Part shown: positions 8,148-16,307 of the stretch, one piece after another
Position numbering within the stretch: the stretch's first letter is position 1
How the letters are laid out: the number at the start of each line of letters is the position of its first letter
Source of the DNA: Bacteroidota bacterium
Lineage (GTDB): Bacteria; Bacteroidota; Ignavibacteria; Kryptoniales; JAKASW01
DNA length: 33,525 nucleotides
Assembly (NCBI GenBank): GCA_021845665.1
Contig: JAJZVO010000047.1
Coordinates: 1 to 33,525, forward strand
Direction: 5' to 3'
Made by a program: the position numbers and the translations under genes
Notes under the pieces: model-generated
What the model saw: only the letters and a program-made list of their open reading frames with translations
What the model was told of the DNA's origin: nothing
The model's database searches: none

Positions 8148-9426
8148 GAAGGAATTGCCGGAAGGAAACTTTACATTTGAAGATGTCCTGACCAGGAACT
8201 CTGAAGATGCCGCCGCATTTCTCAGCGATCTCATTCGGTTTTCTTCAACAAGGGGGAATGAAGGCCCCGTCAACAGGTTTATTTATGATAAGATGCGGGA
8301 TCTCGTCAGTAAAGCTGATCTGGTACGGATACCTGACTCGTTTAAGAAACACAAAGAGTACAAATGGTTTATTAGCAACTTGAGCTATGAAGACACTCCC
8401 AATGTCAGGCTTACCCTCGGGGATGGCGACATTGAAGCAAAGAGCCTGATACTGAATGCCCATAGTGATGTTGTGCCTGCCTCCCAAAATCAGATCGGCG
8501 CTTTCGAACCGACGATCGAAAATGGCGTTGTGTACGGACGTGGGGCATGTGATGACAAGGGGCAGATAGCCGCGGTTTATCTTGCACTGAGATCTCTCAA
8601 GGCCCTTGGTCTGAAACCGAAAGGTAAGGTGACCGTCGACATCGTGATTGAGGAGGAGAACGGGGGAAACGGGACGTTGTTCGCGATCCAGGATGCCCTT
8701 AAGGCGGATGCTGCTATCGTTATGGAGCCGACAGAGTTGAAGATTATACCCGCTGTAAGAGGTGCGGTTTGGTTCACACTTACGTGTGTAGGGAAACCAG
8801 GGCACAGCGGAAGGGCGAGGGATGTTGTGAGTGCACTTAAGCTTGCGGTAAAGGCGATGAGCGCATTGGAAAAGTATCATGACGATTTGCTGACTAGCTC
8901 GCGGGGGAAGAATCCGCTATTTGATCAGTTCGAGAATCCGATGCCGGTGACTTTTGGCGTCATGAATGCCGGTGATTGGCCTGCGACTGCCCCGGCAACA
9001 GCAATTGTCAAGGGCGTGTTTGGCTTTCTTCCCAACGTCCATATGAGGGAAGTTCAGGATGGAATGACTGACGCTCTAAGAAATCAGGGAGACGCGTGGC
9101 TTCGGGAGCATTTCGAACTGAAATTTGACATGCTCGCAAGCGACGGAAACGAAATTCCGGTTCATCATCCGCTGGTAAAATGTTTGGAGTCCGCGTCGCG
9201 AAGGTCAGGTTTCGATGCGGAAATATCTGCAATGACAGCTTCATGCGATGCATGGTTTTATAACAATCAGCTCGGAATTCCAACAGTTGTCATGGGTGCC
9301 GGAAGCCTCAAGCACGCTCACTCTAACGAAGAGCAAATCAAGATTGCGGACATCGAGAAAATGGGGATGACGCTTATCCATTTCATCGACGAATGGTGTG
9401 GGTTGGAGGAGATCGCTGTGTCATGA
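8140..9426 (+). CDS. M20 family metallohydrolase (ArgE/DapE/ACY1-like)
   Basis: 428 residues with the full M20 di-metal site: H108 in NAHSDVVP, D138 in GRGACDDKG, the glutamate triplet at 171-173 (IEEENGG), the glutamate in MEPTELK, and the late histidine in LKHAHSNEEQ. An inserted lid/dimerisation domain follows GKPGHSGRARD. Such enzymes remove acyl groups from N-acyl amino acids or cut short peptides. ATG 8140 overlaps the dehydrogenase gene by 8 bases, and its own stop overlaps the next ATG (ATGA), so it sits in a tight operon. Next to an aminotransferase it may deacylate a substrate whose freed amino group is then removed (inference). Carnosinase-like peptidase function cannot be excluded. 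Confidence 0.9.
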   Translation: MGKKELPEGNFTFEDVLTRNSEDAAAFLSDLIRFSSTRGNEGPVNRFIYDKMRDLVSKADLVRIPDSFKKHKEYKWFISNLSYEDTPNVRLTLGDGDIEAKSLILNAHSDVVPASQNQIGAFEPTIENGVVYGRGACDDKGQIAAVYLALRSLKALGLKPKGKVTVDIVIEEENGGNGTLFAIQDALKADAAIVMEPTELKIIPAVRGAVWFTLTCVGKPGHSGRARDVVSALKLAVKAMSALEKYHDDLLTSSRGKNPLFDQFENPMPVTFGVMNAGDWPATAPATAIVKGVFGFLPNVHMREVQDGMTDALRNQGDAWLREHFELKFDMLASDGNEIPVHHPLVKCLESASRRSGFDAEISAMTASCDAWFYNNQLGIPTVVMGAGSLKHAHSNEEQIKIADIEKMGMTLIHFIDEWCGLEEIAVS

Positions 9427-10454
9427 AGGCTCTTGTCAAAACGCAGAAGGGGAGAGGTTATCTAGAGCTGAAGGAAGTTCCTGTGCCGAAGATTAGTGAC
9501 GATGAGGTGCTCATAAAGGTTGAAGCTGCTGGCATCTGCGGAACGGACTTTCACATATACAATGATAAATTCCCGTATTGGCCGCCGGTAATTCTGGGCC
9601 ATGAGTGTTCAGGTACAATTGCGGCAACCGGAAATAACGTCGCCGATTGGCACGTGGGTGACCGTGTCGTCGGAGAGCCGCACACGATGGCGTGTGGAAA
9701 ATGCTATTTGTGCAGGACCGGGAATCCGCAGATTTGTGCATCGAAACGTTCGCCCGGCTGGGGTGTAGACGGGGCTTTTGCTGAATACATGCGTTGGCCC
9801 GAGACCCGTTTGCTCCACCGCGTGCCAGCGTCGCTACAGTTCGAAGCGGCAGTGTTGTGCGAGCCGCTTGCGAATGTGGTCAGCGACATGGCATTGAACA
9901 ACATTATTACCGTCGGTGATGTAGTGGTCGTCGCAGGTACTGGCCCGATTGGAATCATGGCGGCCGTGGTTGCCAGGCAGGTCGGCGCGCGACACGTCGT
10001 ACTTATCGGGCGGAACGAGTCTAAGATGGCGATAGCAAGGAGGATATCCGCTATCGATGAAGTCGTAAATATCAAATCGAATGATGTCGTGGATTTAGTA
10101 ATCGGGTTGACTGACGGACGCGGCGCGGATGTCTTCATCGACGCATCTGGGTCAGCTGAGGCGCTGGCATCGGGTGCACAAATGATAAGAAAGCTGGGCA
10201 CTTTCGCGGGAATAGGATTTTCTGATAATGACACAATTGATTTTCCCTATCGGCAGCTTATGATGAAAGGAGTGAAGTTCCTTTTCAATATCTCCACAAA
10301 GTACGAATCATGGGACAGATCGCTCGCACTCCTTGAAAGTGGGTCTATTCCTTATGAGAAGATAATTACCGGGAGAAGGAGGATCGATGAATGGGAAGAA
10401 GTATTTGAGGATCCGCGCGGCCGGGAATCACTGAAGGATATTTTCGTTTTTTGA
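9423..10454 (+). CDS. Zinc-dependent alcohol dehydrogenase (MDR superfamily, threonine/sorbitol dehydrogenase-like)
   Basis: 343 residues. The catalytic zinc site is C39, H60 and E61 (GICGTDFH; GHECSG), and the structural zinc lobe has C91, C94, C97 and C105 (CGKCYLC...QIC). The Rossmann glycine motif is GTGPIGIMAA. The reaction is NAD(P)-linked oxidation of a secondary alcohol on a polyol, sugar acid or hydroxy amino acid. An open frame starts at 9393, but ATG 9423 aligns with the family start (MKALV) and overlaps the preceding stop as ATGA, so I use it; GGAGGAG lies about 13 bases upstream. It is followed after 40 bases by an oxidoreductase gene, consistent with a shared sugar-oxidation pathway. 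Confidence 0.92.
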   Translation: MKALVKTQKGRGYLELKEVPVPKISDDEVLIKVEAAGICGTDFHIYNDKFPYWPPVILGHECSGTIAATGNNVADWHVGDRVVGEPHTMACGKCYLCRTGNPQICASKRSPGWGVDGAFAEYMRWPETRLLHRVPASLQFEAAVLCEPLANVVSDMALNNIITVGDVVVVAGTGPIGIMAAVVARQVGARHVVLIGRNESKMAIARRISAIDEVVNIKSNDVVDLVIGLTDGRGADVFIDASGSAEALASGAQMIRKLGTFAGIGFSDNDTIDFPYRQLMMKGVKFLFNISTKYESWDRSLALLESGSIPYEKIITGRRRIDEWEEVFEDPRGRESLKDIFVF

Positions 10455-10494
10455 AGAATCTGGAAACTTAAACACGAGGGTAATTGAGAAAGCA

Positions 10495-11511
10495 ATGACG
10501 ATCAAGATAGGAGTTGTCGGAACGGGCATAATGGGAAAAAGCGCAGTCATGGTGTGGCAGCGTTATCCCGGGGTTGAAGTCACGGCGGTTTGCGATAAAA
10601 ATTCCGAGCGGGCGGCTGCGGTTGCAAAGGAATTGGGAATTCCTAAATACTATAACGACCACAGAGAAATGCTTGAACACGGTGACTTAGACGCTGTACA
10701 TGTAAACACGCCCGATTGGGCTCATCGTGATCCGGTGGTGGACTCACTGAGATCCGGTAGGCACGTCCTCGTGGAGAAACCCATGACCACAGATATTCAA
10801 GAAGCAGATGAGATCGTCAAGTTGGTGGCAGAAACGGGAAAGAAGTTCCAGGTCTCGTTCAACCACCGATGGCTCTCCGTGTACCACAAGATCCACAGCG
10901 ACATAAAGGCCGGGAGAATTGGCAAGTGTCTGATGGGATATGCTAAGAAGAGCGATCCAATTTTGGTCCCCACTGAGTGGCTACCGTGGGCCGCGCACAG
11001 TACTTCTGCGTGGTTCCTTTCTTCGCACGACATCGACCTTGTTAGCTGGTGGGTAGATAGCGAGGGCGACGAAGTGTATGCTAGCGGCGCGCGGGAAGTT
11101 CTGAAGAAACGGGGCATCGACACTTATGATGCGATTCAGGCACACGTGAAGTTCAAGAATGGATTCTTTGCAACGTTTGAATCTGCATGGATTTACTCAA
11201 ACAAAAGTCCATATATGCCTGATTCTTATATGGAAATTGTGGGAACAGAGGGGCATATTTTCTCTGACAGGAAAGCGGAAGCGATTGAAATGGCGGATAA
11301 GGACACGTACACATATCCCAGGACGCTGTTGAATTACAAGATATTTGACAAATGGCAGGGTGCCCTTCCTTCCTGCATGTACAGTTTCACTGATTCAATA
11401 ACCGACGACCGAGAACCGTTTGTGACAGCAAAGGACGGAAGGCGTGTCACCGCAATACTTGATGCGATTCATCGCTCGTTGGCTTCTGGTAAACCGGAGA
11501 GAGTGGCGTAG
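10495..11511 (+). CDS. Gfo/Idh/MocA family oxidoreductase
   Basis: 338 residues with an N-terminal Rossmann motif (GVVGTGIMGK), the HVNTPDWAH segment and the family signature E94-K95-P96 (VEKPMT). The C-terminal part has FLSSHDIDLVSWW, placing the usual H-D-x-D residues, here with substrate-pocket tryptophans. The family uses NAD(P) to oxidise or epimerise sugar or cyclitol hydroxyls. It shares only the family pattern with the other member at 3584-4606, so the two likely have different substrates. It lies between the alcohol dehydrogenase gene and the VOC gene in the plus-strand operon; the ATG at 10495 follows GAGG-rich sequence at 10477-10491. Confidence 0.9.
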   Translation: MTIKIGVVGTGIMGKSAVMVWQRYPGVEVTAVCDKNSERAAAVAKELGIPKYYNDHREMLEHGDLDAVHVNTPDWAHRDPVVDSLRSGRHVLVEKPMTTDIQEADEIVKLVAETGKKFQVSFNHRWLSVYHKIHSDIKAGRIGKCLMGYAKKSDPILVPTEWLPWAAHSTSAWFLSSHDIDLVSWWVDSEGDEVYASGAREVLKKRGIDTYDAIQAHVKFKNGFFATFESAWIYSNKSPYMPDSYMEIVGTEGHIFSDRKAEAIEMADKDTYTYPRTLLNYKIFDKWQGALPSCMYSFTDSITDDREPFVTAKDGRRVTAILDAIHRSLASGKPERVA

Positions 11512-11578
11512 CAGTAATCGTGATATGTTCATTAGCTGAAGGATCTCAGGCAACTCAATGGAATGATAGGGTAATATT

Positions 11579-11965
11579 ATGATCAGTGGATTGGAGCATG
11601 TCGGGCTTTGTGCGCAGAATCCAGAACGATTGGTGGATTGGTACATTTCTGTGCTGAGATGCCAGGTTGTTCACAGGATAGAAGATCGTTCGACTTACTT
11701 CTTACGCTTGCCGGGCGGCGGGATGTTAGAAGTGTATCCAGCCACAGATCCGACAGTCCCTGTAGGGAATCTTCATTCCGGACTGCGGCATCTTGCAATT
11801 CGTGTGGACGATTTTGAGAGTGACTACGAGTATATGGTGGACCATGGTGCTTTTCTGATTCCAGGGATGACTGTGAGAAATGGAGAGATGAAGTTGGCAT
11901 TCTTTAAAGATGCAGAAGGTAACCTAATCCACTTGGTTCAGAGGTTTGGCGCAGTGCAATTTTGA
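11579..11965 (+). CDS. VOC superfamily (glyoxalase/dioxygenase fold) protein
   Basis: 128 residues forming two beta-alpha-beta-beta-beta modules of the vicinal oxygen chelate fold. Metal ligand positions can be read as H7 (LEHVGL), E51 (MLEVYP) and H71 (LRHLAI); the last position, usually glutamate (LIELVQ), is H118 here (LIHLVQ). That gives three histidines and one glutamate, an unusual set. VOC enzymes include glyoxalase I, epimerases and lyases. In a sugar-acid operon an isomerase or epimerase role is as likely as detoxification, but the reaction cannot be assigned. ATG 11579 is preceded by AGGGTAAT; the gene ends without a clear partner, next to a poorly coding 700-bp stretch. Confidence 0.85.
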   Translation: MISGLEHVGLCAQNPERLVDWYISVLRCQVVHRIEDRSTYFLRLPGGGMLEVYPATDPTVPVGNLHSGLRHLAIRVDDFESDYEYMVDHGAFLIPGMTVRNGEMKLAFFKDAEGNLIHLVQRFGAVQF

Positions 11966-12423
11966 CACCAAGCAAAATCACCTACCAGACCTGCCAAAGG
12001 TGGCCGTGGTTCACAGACGGGTGGTGGCGTCCAAAGTCGCACGGCATTGACGCGCCACCCATCAGGAGTCGGCAATTGGAAAATGATTTTGCCCCCGGAC
12101 CAGATATGCTGAGCTTCGCGCGGTATGGTGGCGATGTGGTTTTTGTGCGGGATTCTTTCTTCTTCATACTTACGCTTGGCAAATGCAGTGGACACAAACA
12201 TCTTCGTGAATTTGCCCAAGAGGCTATCCCGATTGTGAGACGGCATTTCACAATGCTGCAGACACTAATGGAGAATCCGCGCGTCCCGCGAAGAATGGTT
12301 GCGTTTTTTTCTTCACTTCTTGACAAGACTTGGATTGTGTCGTATCTTGAATGTGAGACGATGGTTCACAGTGTGAAACGACGTGATTTAGATGGCGAAG
12401 CTGTATTAGCATGTCACGGTTAG
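11962..12423 (+). CDS. Uncertain open frame in a poorly coding stretch
   Basis: An open frame of 153 codons beginning with TTG that overlaps the VOC stop, with no ribosome-binding site. I recognise no family; it is rich in Trp, Arg and Phe, lacks a consistent domain pattern, and an antisense frame of 114 codons (11982-12326) covers most of it. It could be a decayed gene fragment rather than a living gene. Confidence 0.2.
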   Translation: MTPSKITYQTCQRWPWFTDGWWRPKSHGIDAPPIRSRQLENDFAPGPDMLSFARYGGDVVFVRDSFFFILTLGKCSGHKHLREFAQEAIPIVRRHFTMLQTLMENPRVPRRMVAFFSSLLDKTWIVSYLECETMVHSVKRRDLDGEAVLACHG

Positions 12424-12664
12424 TAGCCACTTGGAGCTGTCGCCGCCTTCATGACCAAGGCTTTCTTTTTTGTGCTTCTCCCGTTGAGTTTTGCGCTCCC
12501 CATCGACCTTAAATGGCTGCTTTCGTTAAACTGTCAGCGCGACGATCAATACGGGGCGGCATTGAGGGAAGAAACGAGGCCCTCCTCTTACAGCTATACT
12601 TGATTTGCTTTGAAAGATGATTTATGCCTTTGAGAGCAAGAAATATGTATAAGAAAGGTGACCG
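11966..12664. other. 700-bp intergenic stretch without a convincing gene
   Basis: This is the only large gap in the plus-strand operon. Apart from the doubtful frame at 11962-12423 it holds a 50-codon frame at 12451-12603 starting MTKAFFFVLLPLSFALP, which has a hydrophobic, signal-like N-terminus but no family match and no clear ribosome-binding site. The last 20 bases (AGAAAGGTGACCG) supply the binding site for the RraA-like gene. No hairpin terminator was seen. Decay of a former gene, perhaps a membrane or exported protein, is the most likely explanation. Confidence 0.5.
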
Positions 12665-13333
12665 ATGGAATTTGAATCTGATTCCGAACTGTTTTCTTAC
12701 CTTGAAGCGAATGCCTATGCGGGCGTTTTTTCCGATGTCCTTGACGAAATAGGGCAACGCTTTCGGGTCGTTTCACCTCATTCCGGGATTCGACCGCTCG
12801 ACAACACATTTGTTGTCGTGGGAAGAGCGGTGACTTTGCTGAATGAGAAGGATGATAATGAGAAAGAACCTTACGACACTGTCATCAAATGCATAGATTC
12901 TCTTGGACCGAACTCACTTCTAGTAACGACTGGTAGCGACAATCTTGATGTTGGAATAATGGGTGAATTGACAGCCACCGCTCTTCGTGCCCGGAAATGT
13001 CGAGGTGCGATCGTCAACGGTTATAGTCGGGATGTCAGGAAATTAATAGGAATGAAGTTTCCTACTTTCGCGTGGGGACCTTCACCGATAGACACCACCG
13101 GGAGAGCAAGAGTCACCAATTACAATATTCCAATTATTATCGGTGGCGTTCGCATTTCTCCGGGTGATCTGATCTTTGCGGATCTCGACGGAACAGTGGT
13201 CATTCCTAGGGAGCTTGAGATAGACGTGGTTGAAAAAGTGATCGAGAGAATCAGCACTGAGAATCTTGTAAGAAAGGAATTGGCGGCGGGTCGAACCATG
13301 GCTGAAGTTTGGAGAAAATACGAGGTCCTTTGA
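12665..13333 (+). CDS. RraA-like protein / HMG-CHA aldolase family
   Basis: 222 residues with the RraA fold pattern: DVLDEIGQ near the N-terminus, GRAVT, then the core DVGIMGELTATALRARKCRG followed by AIVNGYSRD, where the Arg-Asp pair is the metal and carboxylate-binding element of the aldolases in this family; the more usual VDG is VNG here. A C-terminal DLIFADLDGTVVIPRE matches the family. Members are class II pyruvate aldolases/oxaloacetate decarboxylases acting on 4-hydroxy-4-carboxy-2-oxo acids, or inhibitors of RNase E; in a catabolic operon the aldolase role is favoured. ATG 12665 has AAAGGTG seven bases upstream. Its stop overlaps a TTG of the secreted protein gene, linking the cytoplasmic and envelope halves of the operon. 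Confidence 0.88.
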   Translation: MEFESDSELFSYLEANAYAGVFSDVLDEIGQRFRVVSPHSGIRPLDNTFVVVGRAVTLLNEKDDNEKEPYDTVIKCIDSLGPNSLLVTTGSDNLDVGIMGELTATALRARKCRGAIVNGYSRDVRKLIGMKFPTFAWGPSPIDTTGRARVTNYNIPIIIGGVRISPGDLIFADLDGTVVIPRELEIDVVEKVIERISTENLVRKELAAGRTMAEVWRKYEVL

Positions 13334-13341
13334 AATTGAAG

Positions 13342-16206
13342 ATGAAGGTGTTTGCTTCGTTAATTGTGGGGTTATTCCTCGTCTCTGCTTCCAAATGTTC
13401 TGCTCACCAAGGGTCACAGGTGGCGCCATCAACTTCTCCTTCATGCGGGGACAATCATATTGGTCAGATGCTTGTCAATACACCGTTGCCCGTTCCACCT
13501 TATTATATCGGGTCGTTCTACTGGGGATCGGCGCCCAAGGATGGGCCCCGTTCACGTCCAGCTTGGGATATTTCAACCAGTAAGATGAGGGACAGACTGT
13601 TTGCAAGATTAGAACAAATCGGCATCAATATGCTCACGTACGCGTATGTATACAGGAACAATGGACCGGTTTACCCGAACAATAATCCGAAACTAAAATC
13701 TCAGGTGAAGCTTTGGCTCGGGCACAATCCCGTGAAGGACTTTCTCGATGAATGTGAAACCCATCATATGTCCGGATATCTCGGATTAGCTTTGGTCCCA
13801 GACGGATTATCTGGTAAGAGATATTTCGATTATCTAAACGACATCACTACGGACATGGTAGGAAGGTTTAAGAAATATCCTGCGTTCAAAGGCTTCGTTC
13901 CACCGGTGGAATCCAGATCACCGAACCTCAATACCGAAGAGTTTTCGGAGTTAGCCCAGACTGCATTAAGGATTAAACCAGATTTGACAGTAATGGATTT
14001 TCCTAATGGACCGTTTGCTTCAGTGGTCAGGACGATCTTGAACCATATCCACTCCCGTAGAGTAAATATCGAAAACGTGCAGTTCTATATCGGGAATTTT
14101 TCGGAGTTCAGCTACGCTTTGTCCAATTATCGGGAAATGGAGGGCTTTCGCGGGCTCACCGATTTCGTTCAGGGTCTGTCGGACCGCGTAGGAACAATAG
14201 TCCATACCCATTACATGAATGGATACGGCGAGCGTGCCATACCGAAAGACCAAGTCTATCGAGTGTCACAGGGGGTCTTGCTGACGGCAACAACTTGTGG
14301 AATTCACTTCTTCAATTACTTTGATCTTTTCAATGGCTATGATATTCTGACGCACAGAAATGCATTTTGGCGTTGGGCTGCATGGTGTAAAGGCGTGCTG
14401 AGTGTCCAGAGGTATGTCCCATATTATGCAGGTTCAAAGTTGGTAGCCGCGGTAACTACGATCATTCCGAGGGAAACTGCCTTGGGCGGGACAGCTTTTG
14501 TCAACATGGCTTGGACACCTCTCGCGATAGCCCACATTCCACAAGCGTTTGCGGCTAATCTTGGAAACGTCCACACTAGAGTCTGGATAGTACCCTCGCC
14601 GGTCGGACTTTCAGAGAAACAAGTATCTTCGATTACCAGGTTCGTTAAAGATGGCGGTACGCTGATTTCTGTGCTTGACCCGAAGACGAACATCATCCCT
14701 AATCCGAATAATGATTTTGACTTCAAACTGGCAAAGTTCACTGTTGGAAAGGGGGAAGATCAAATCCCGCCGGATTTTCAGAAATTGTTGCGATGCGATT
14801 ACACTCACTACGTCGAGGACACATTACATTTCCTGTCGCGGATGTCGGCCTTTACAGGAGAGAAGGATATTGTAGCCGACGGGTTCGAATTGAATGCCAA
14901 ACCGAGAGATATAGTACTGGCGAGATGGTCGGATGGTAAACCGGCCGTATTGCTGCGCCACTTGGGCAAGGGCATTCTCTACATCATTCCCGGTGGCCTT
15001 CCATTCCTTGCGGAAGTCCTACCCCTTCTTGCTAGAGAAAACATGAACATGCCTGTAAAGGTCCGGAATTTACCGCACAGCTACATTCTCGAACTGTATC
15101 AGACGAAAGGACCATATTCGCACTCGTTGTTTTTAATCCTCGGAAGCAAGAAGGGCAGTACTGCGCGACACGTTGAGTTGGAACTTCCGTCGAGTATGAG
15201 GAGGAGGTTCGCAGTCTATCTTGATAACACCAAGCTCTGCGTCATAAAACCTGTAGTTAGAGGTGGTAACATCATACTTCGTCTGCCACGGATCAAGAAT
15301 TACGGTGCCTTGGTAATGTCCAACAACACTTTTCCGCTTCTTCATCCCGACGAATCATCGCGATACGTACTAGCGGGTAGCAGACAAAGAGTTTCTGTCA
15401 CATTGTTTAATGCTTTGGATGCCGCTATTAACGACACTTTGACCATGACGCTGCCTGAGCAATGGAGTCACATGACAACCTCCGTGCGAGAGCCTTATAA
15501 GCTTTTACCGGGTGAAAAGCGCACGTTCTGGTTCTATCTGACGGTGCCGAAAAACGTCGAACACGATACTTACTTCATTCACTTCACGACTCTAGGCCTG
15601 ACGCAACGTGAAATGTTCATTCCCGTCAACGGGAAGCCAAGGGTCATCATGCAAGGCCAAGCCGCTCCGACCCCGATGCCTCCTAGAGGAAAAATCGGAT
15701 ATCAATGGATAGGGGTCGCTGCCGGAGAAACGGGCAAACTTCGTTATGGCGGAATTGCCTATGTTGATAATAATCAGTACGACAACGATCCAGGTGTTTC
15801 ATTCTACTACAATGGTCGGTGGTCCGCTCCGCAGTCGGATAACGGGATAACATTTCGAACAGGAAAATATTCAACTCTCGCAGGCGGAGCCCGCTTCTGG
15901 ATAAACGGTGTGAACACTCATGCTAATTATGAATTAAGGATGATTTACAAGGCAAATTCCAACGGAAGAATACAAGTCTGGAACGGATCGCACTTCAAAT
16001 CGATTTCCGAAATACCGGTATCTCATTCCTGCGACACGCTCAATTGTGTCTTGCACGCTGGTGATTTTGTCAACGCTGATGGCACAGGTAATGTAGACGC
16101 GCTTGCGGAATTCTGTATTCCGCAAATCTCTGTAGCGAAGATTGATGTCAGAGAGGTGCCCTCTGGCGCCTTTTCGCCGACGGACTCGCTGCAAAGCACG
16201 AAGTAA
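13342..16206 (+). CDS. Large secreted TIM-barrel protein with GATase-like and C-terminal beta domains, putative glycan-active enzyme
   Basis: About 954 residues. The ATG at 13342 gives a signal peptide (MKVFASLIVGLFLVSASKCSA); a TTG at 13330 overlapping the RraA stop, with GAGG upstream, is the alternative. Residues about 40-370 look like a (beta/alpha)8 hydrolase barrel: YYIGSFYWGSAP, INMLTYAYVY, a strand end carrying E190 (FVPPVESRS) and another with D219 (VMDFPNGPF). Residues about 400-570 resemble the glutamine-amidotransferase-like domain of beta-galactosidase-type proteins (VWIVPSPVGLSEKQ, FVKDGGTLISVLDP, GKGILYIIPGG). Residues 660-770 form an Ig-like domain, and the last 180 residues are probably carbohydrate-binding. 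I cannot place it in a named family; glycoside hydrolase activity is inference. Confidence 0.75.
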   Translation: MKVFASLIVGLFLVSASKCSAHQGSQVAPSTSPSCGDNHIGQMLVNTPLPVPPYYIGSFYWGSAPKDGPRSRPAWDISTSKMRDRLFARLEQIGINMLTYAYVYRNNGPVYPNNNPKLKSQVKLWLGHNPVKDFLDECETHHMSGYLGLALVPDGLSGKRYFDYLNDITTDMVGRFKKYPAFKGFVPPVESRSPNLNTEEFSELAQTALRIKPDLTVMDFPNGPFASVVRTILNHIHSRRVNIENVQFYIGNFSEFSYALSNYREMEGFRGLTDFVQGLSDRVGTIVHTHYMNGYGERAIPKDQVYRVSQGVLLTATTCGIHFFNYFDLFNGYDILTHRNAFWRWAAWCKGVLSVQRYVPYYAGSKLVAAVTTIIPRETALGGTAFVNMAWTPLAIAHIPQAFAANLGNVHTRVWIVPSPVGLSEKQVSSITRFVKDGGTLISVLDPKTNIIPNPNNDFDFKLAKFTVGKGEDQIPPDFQKLLRCDYTHYVEDTLHFLSRMSAFTGEKDIVADGFELNAKPRDIVLARWSDGKPAVLLRHLGKGILYIIPGGLPFLAEVLPLLARENMNMPVKVRNLPHSYILELYQTKGPYSHSLFLILGSKKGSTARHVELELPSSMRRRFAVYLDNTKLCVIKPVVRGGNIILRLPRIKNYGALVMSNNTFPLLHPDESSRYVLAGSRQRVSVTLFNALDAAINDTLTMTLPEQWSHMTTSVREPYKLLPGEKRTFWFYLTVPKNVEHDTYFIHFTTLGLTQREMFIPVNGKPRVIMQGQAAPTPMPPRGKIGYQWIGVAAGETGKLRYGGIAYVDNNQYDNDPGVSFYYNGRWSAPQSDNGITFRTGKYSTLAGGARFWINGVNTHANYELRMIYKANSNGRIQVWNGSHFKSISEIPVSHSCDTLNCVLHAGDFVNADGTGNVDALAEFCIPQISVAKIDVREVPSGAFSPTDSLQSTK

Positions 16207-16241
16207 AGCTGCACTCTAATCGTCTTAGATTATCCCGGATT

Positions 16242-16272
16242 GGAACACCAACAGCAAGACGTACGGTGTTCC
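16242..16272. other. Intergenic inverted repeat between the barrel protein and AGE genes
   Basis: GGAACACC (16242-16249) and GGTGTTCC (16265-16272) form a perfect 8-bp stem around a 15-base loop, about 36 bases before the ATG at 16308. No T-run follows, so it is not a typical intrinsic terminator; it may be an mRNA processing, stability or binding site, or chance. Confidence 0.35.
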
Positions 16273-16307
16273 TCTCAACACACGCTTTTGAAATGGAGCG
16301 ATAAAAG

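Noticed and set aside
7137-8880. Long antisense frames (226 and 211 codons) opposite the dehydrogenase and M20 genes
   Set aside because: They mirror strongly supported enzyme genes and show no domain or start signal of their own.
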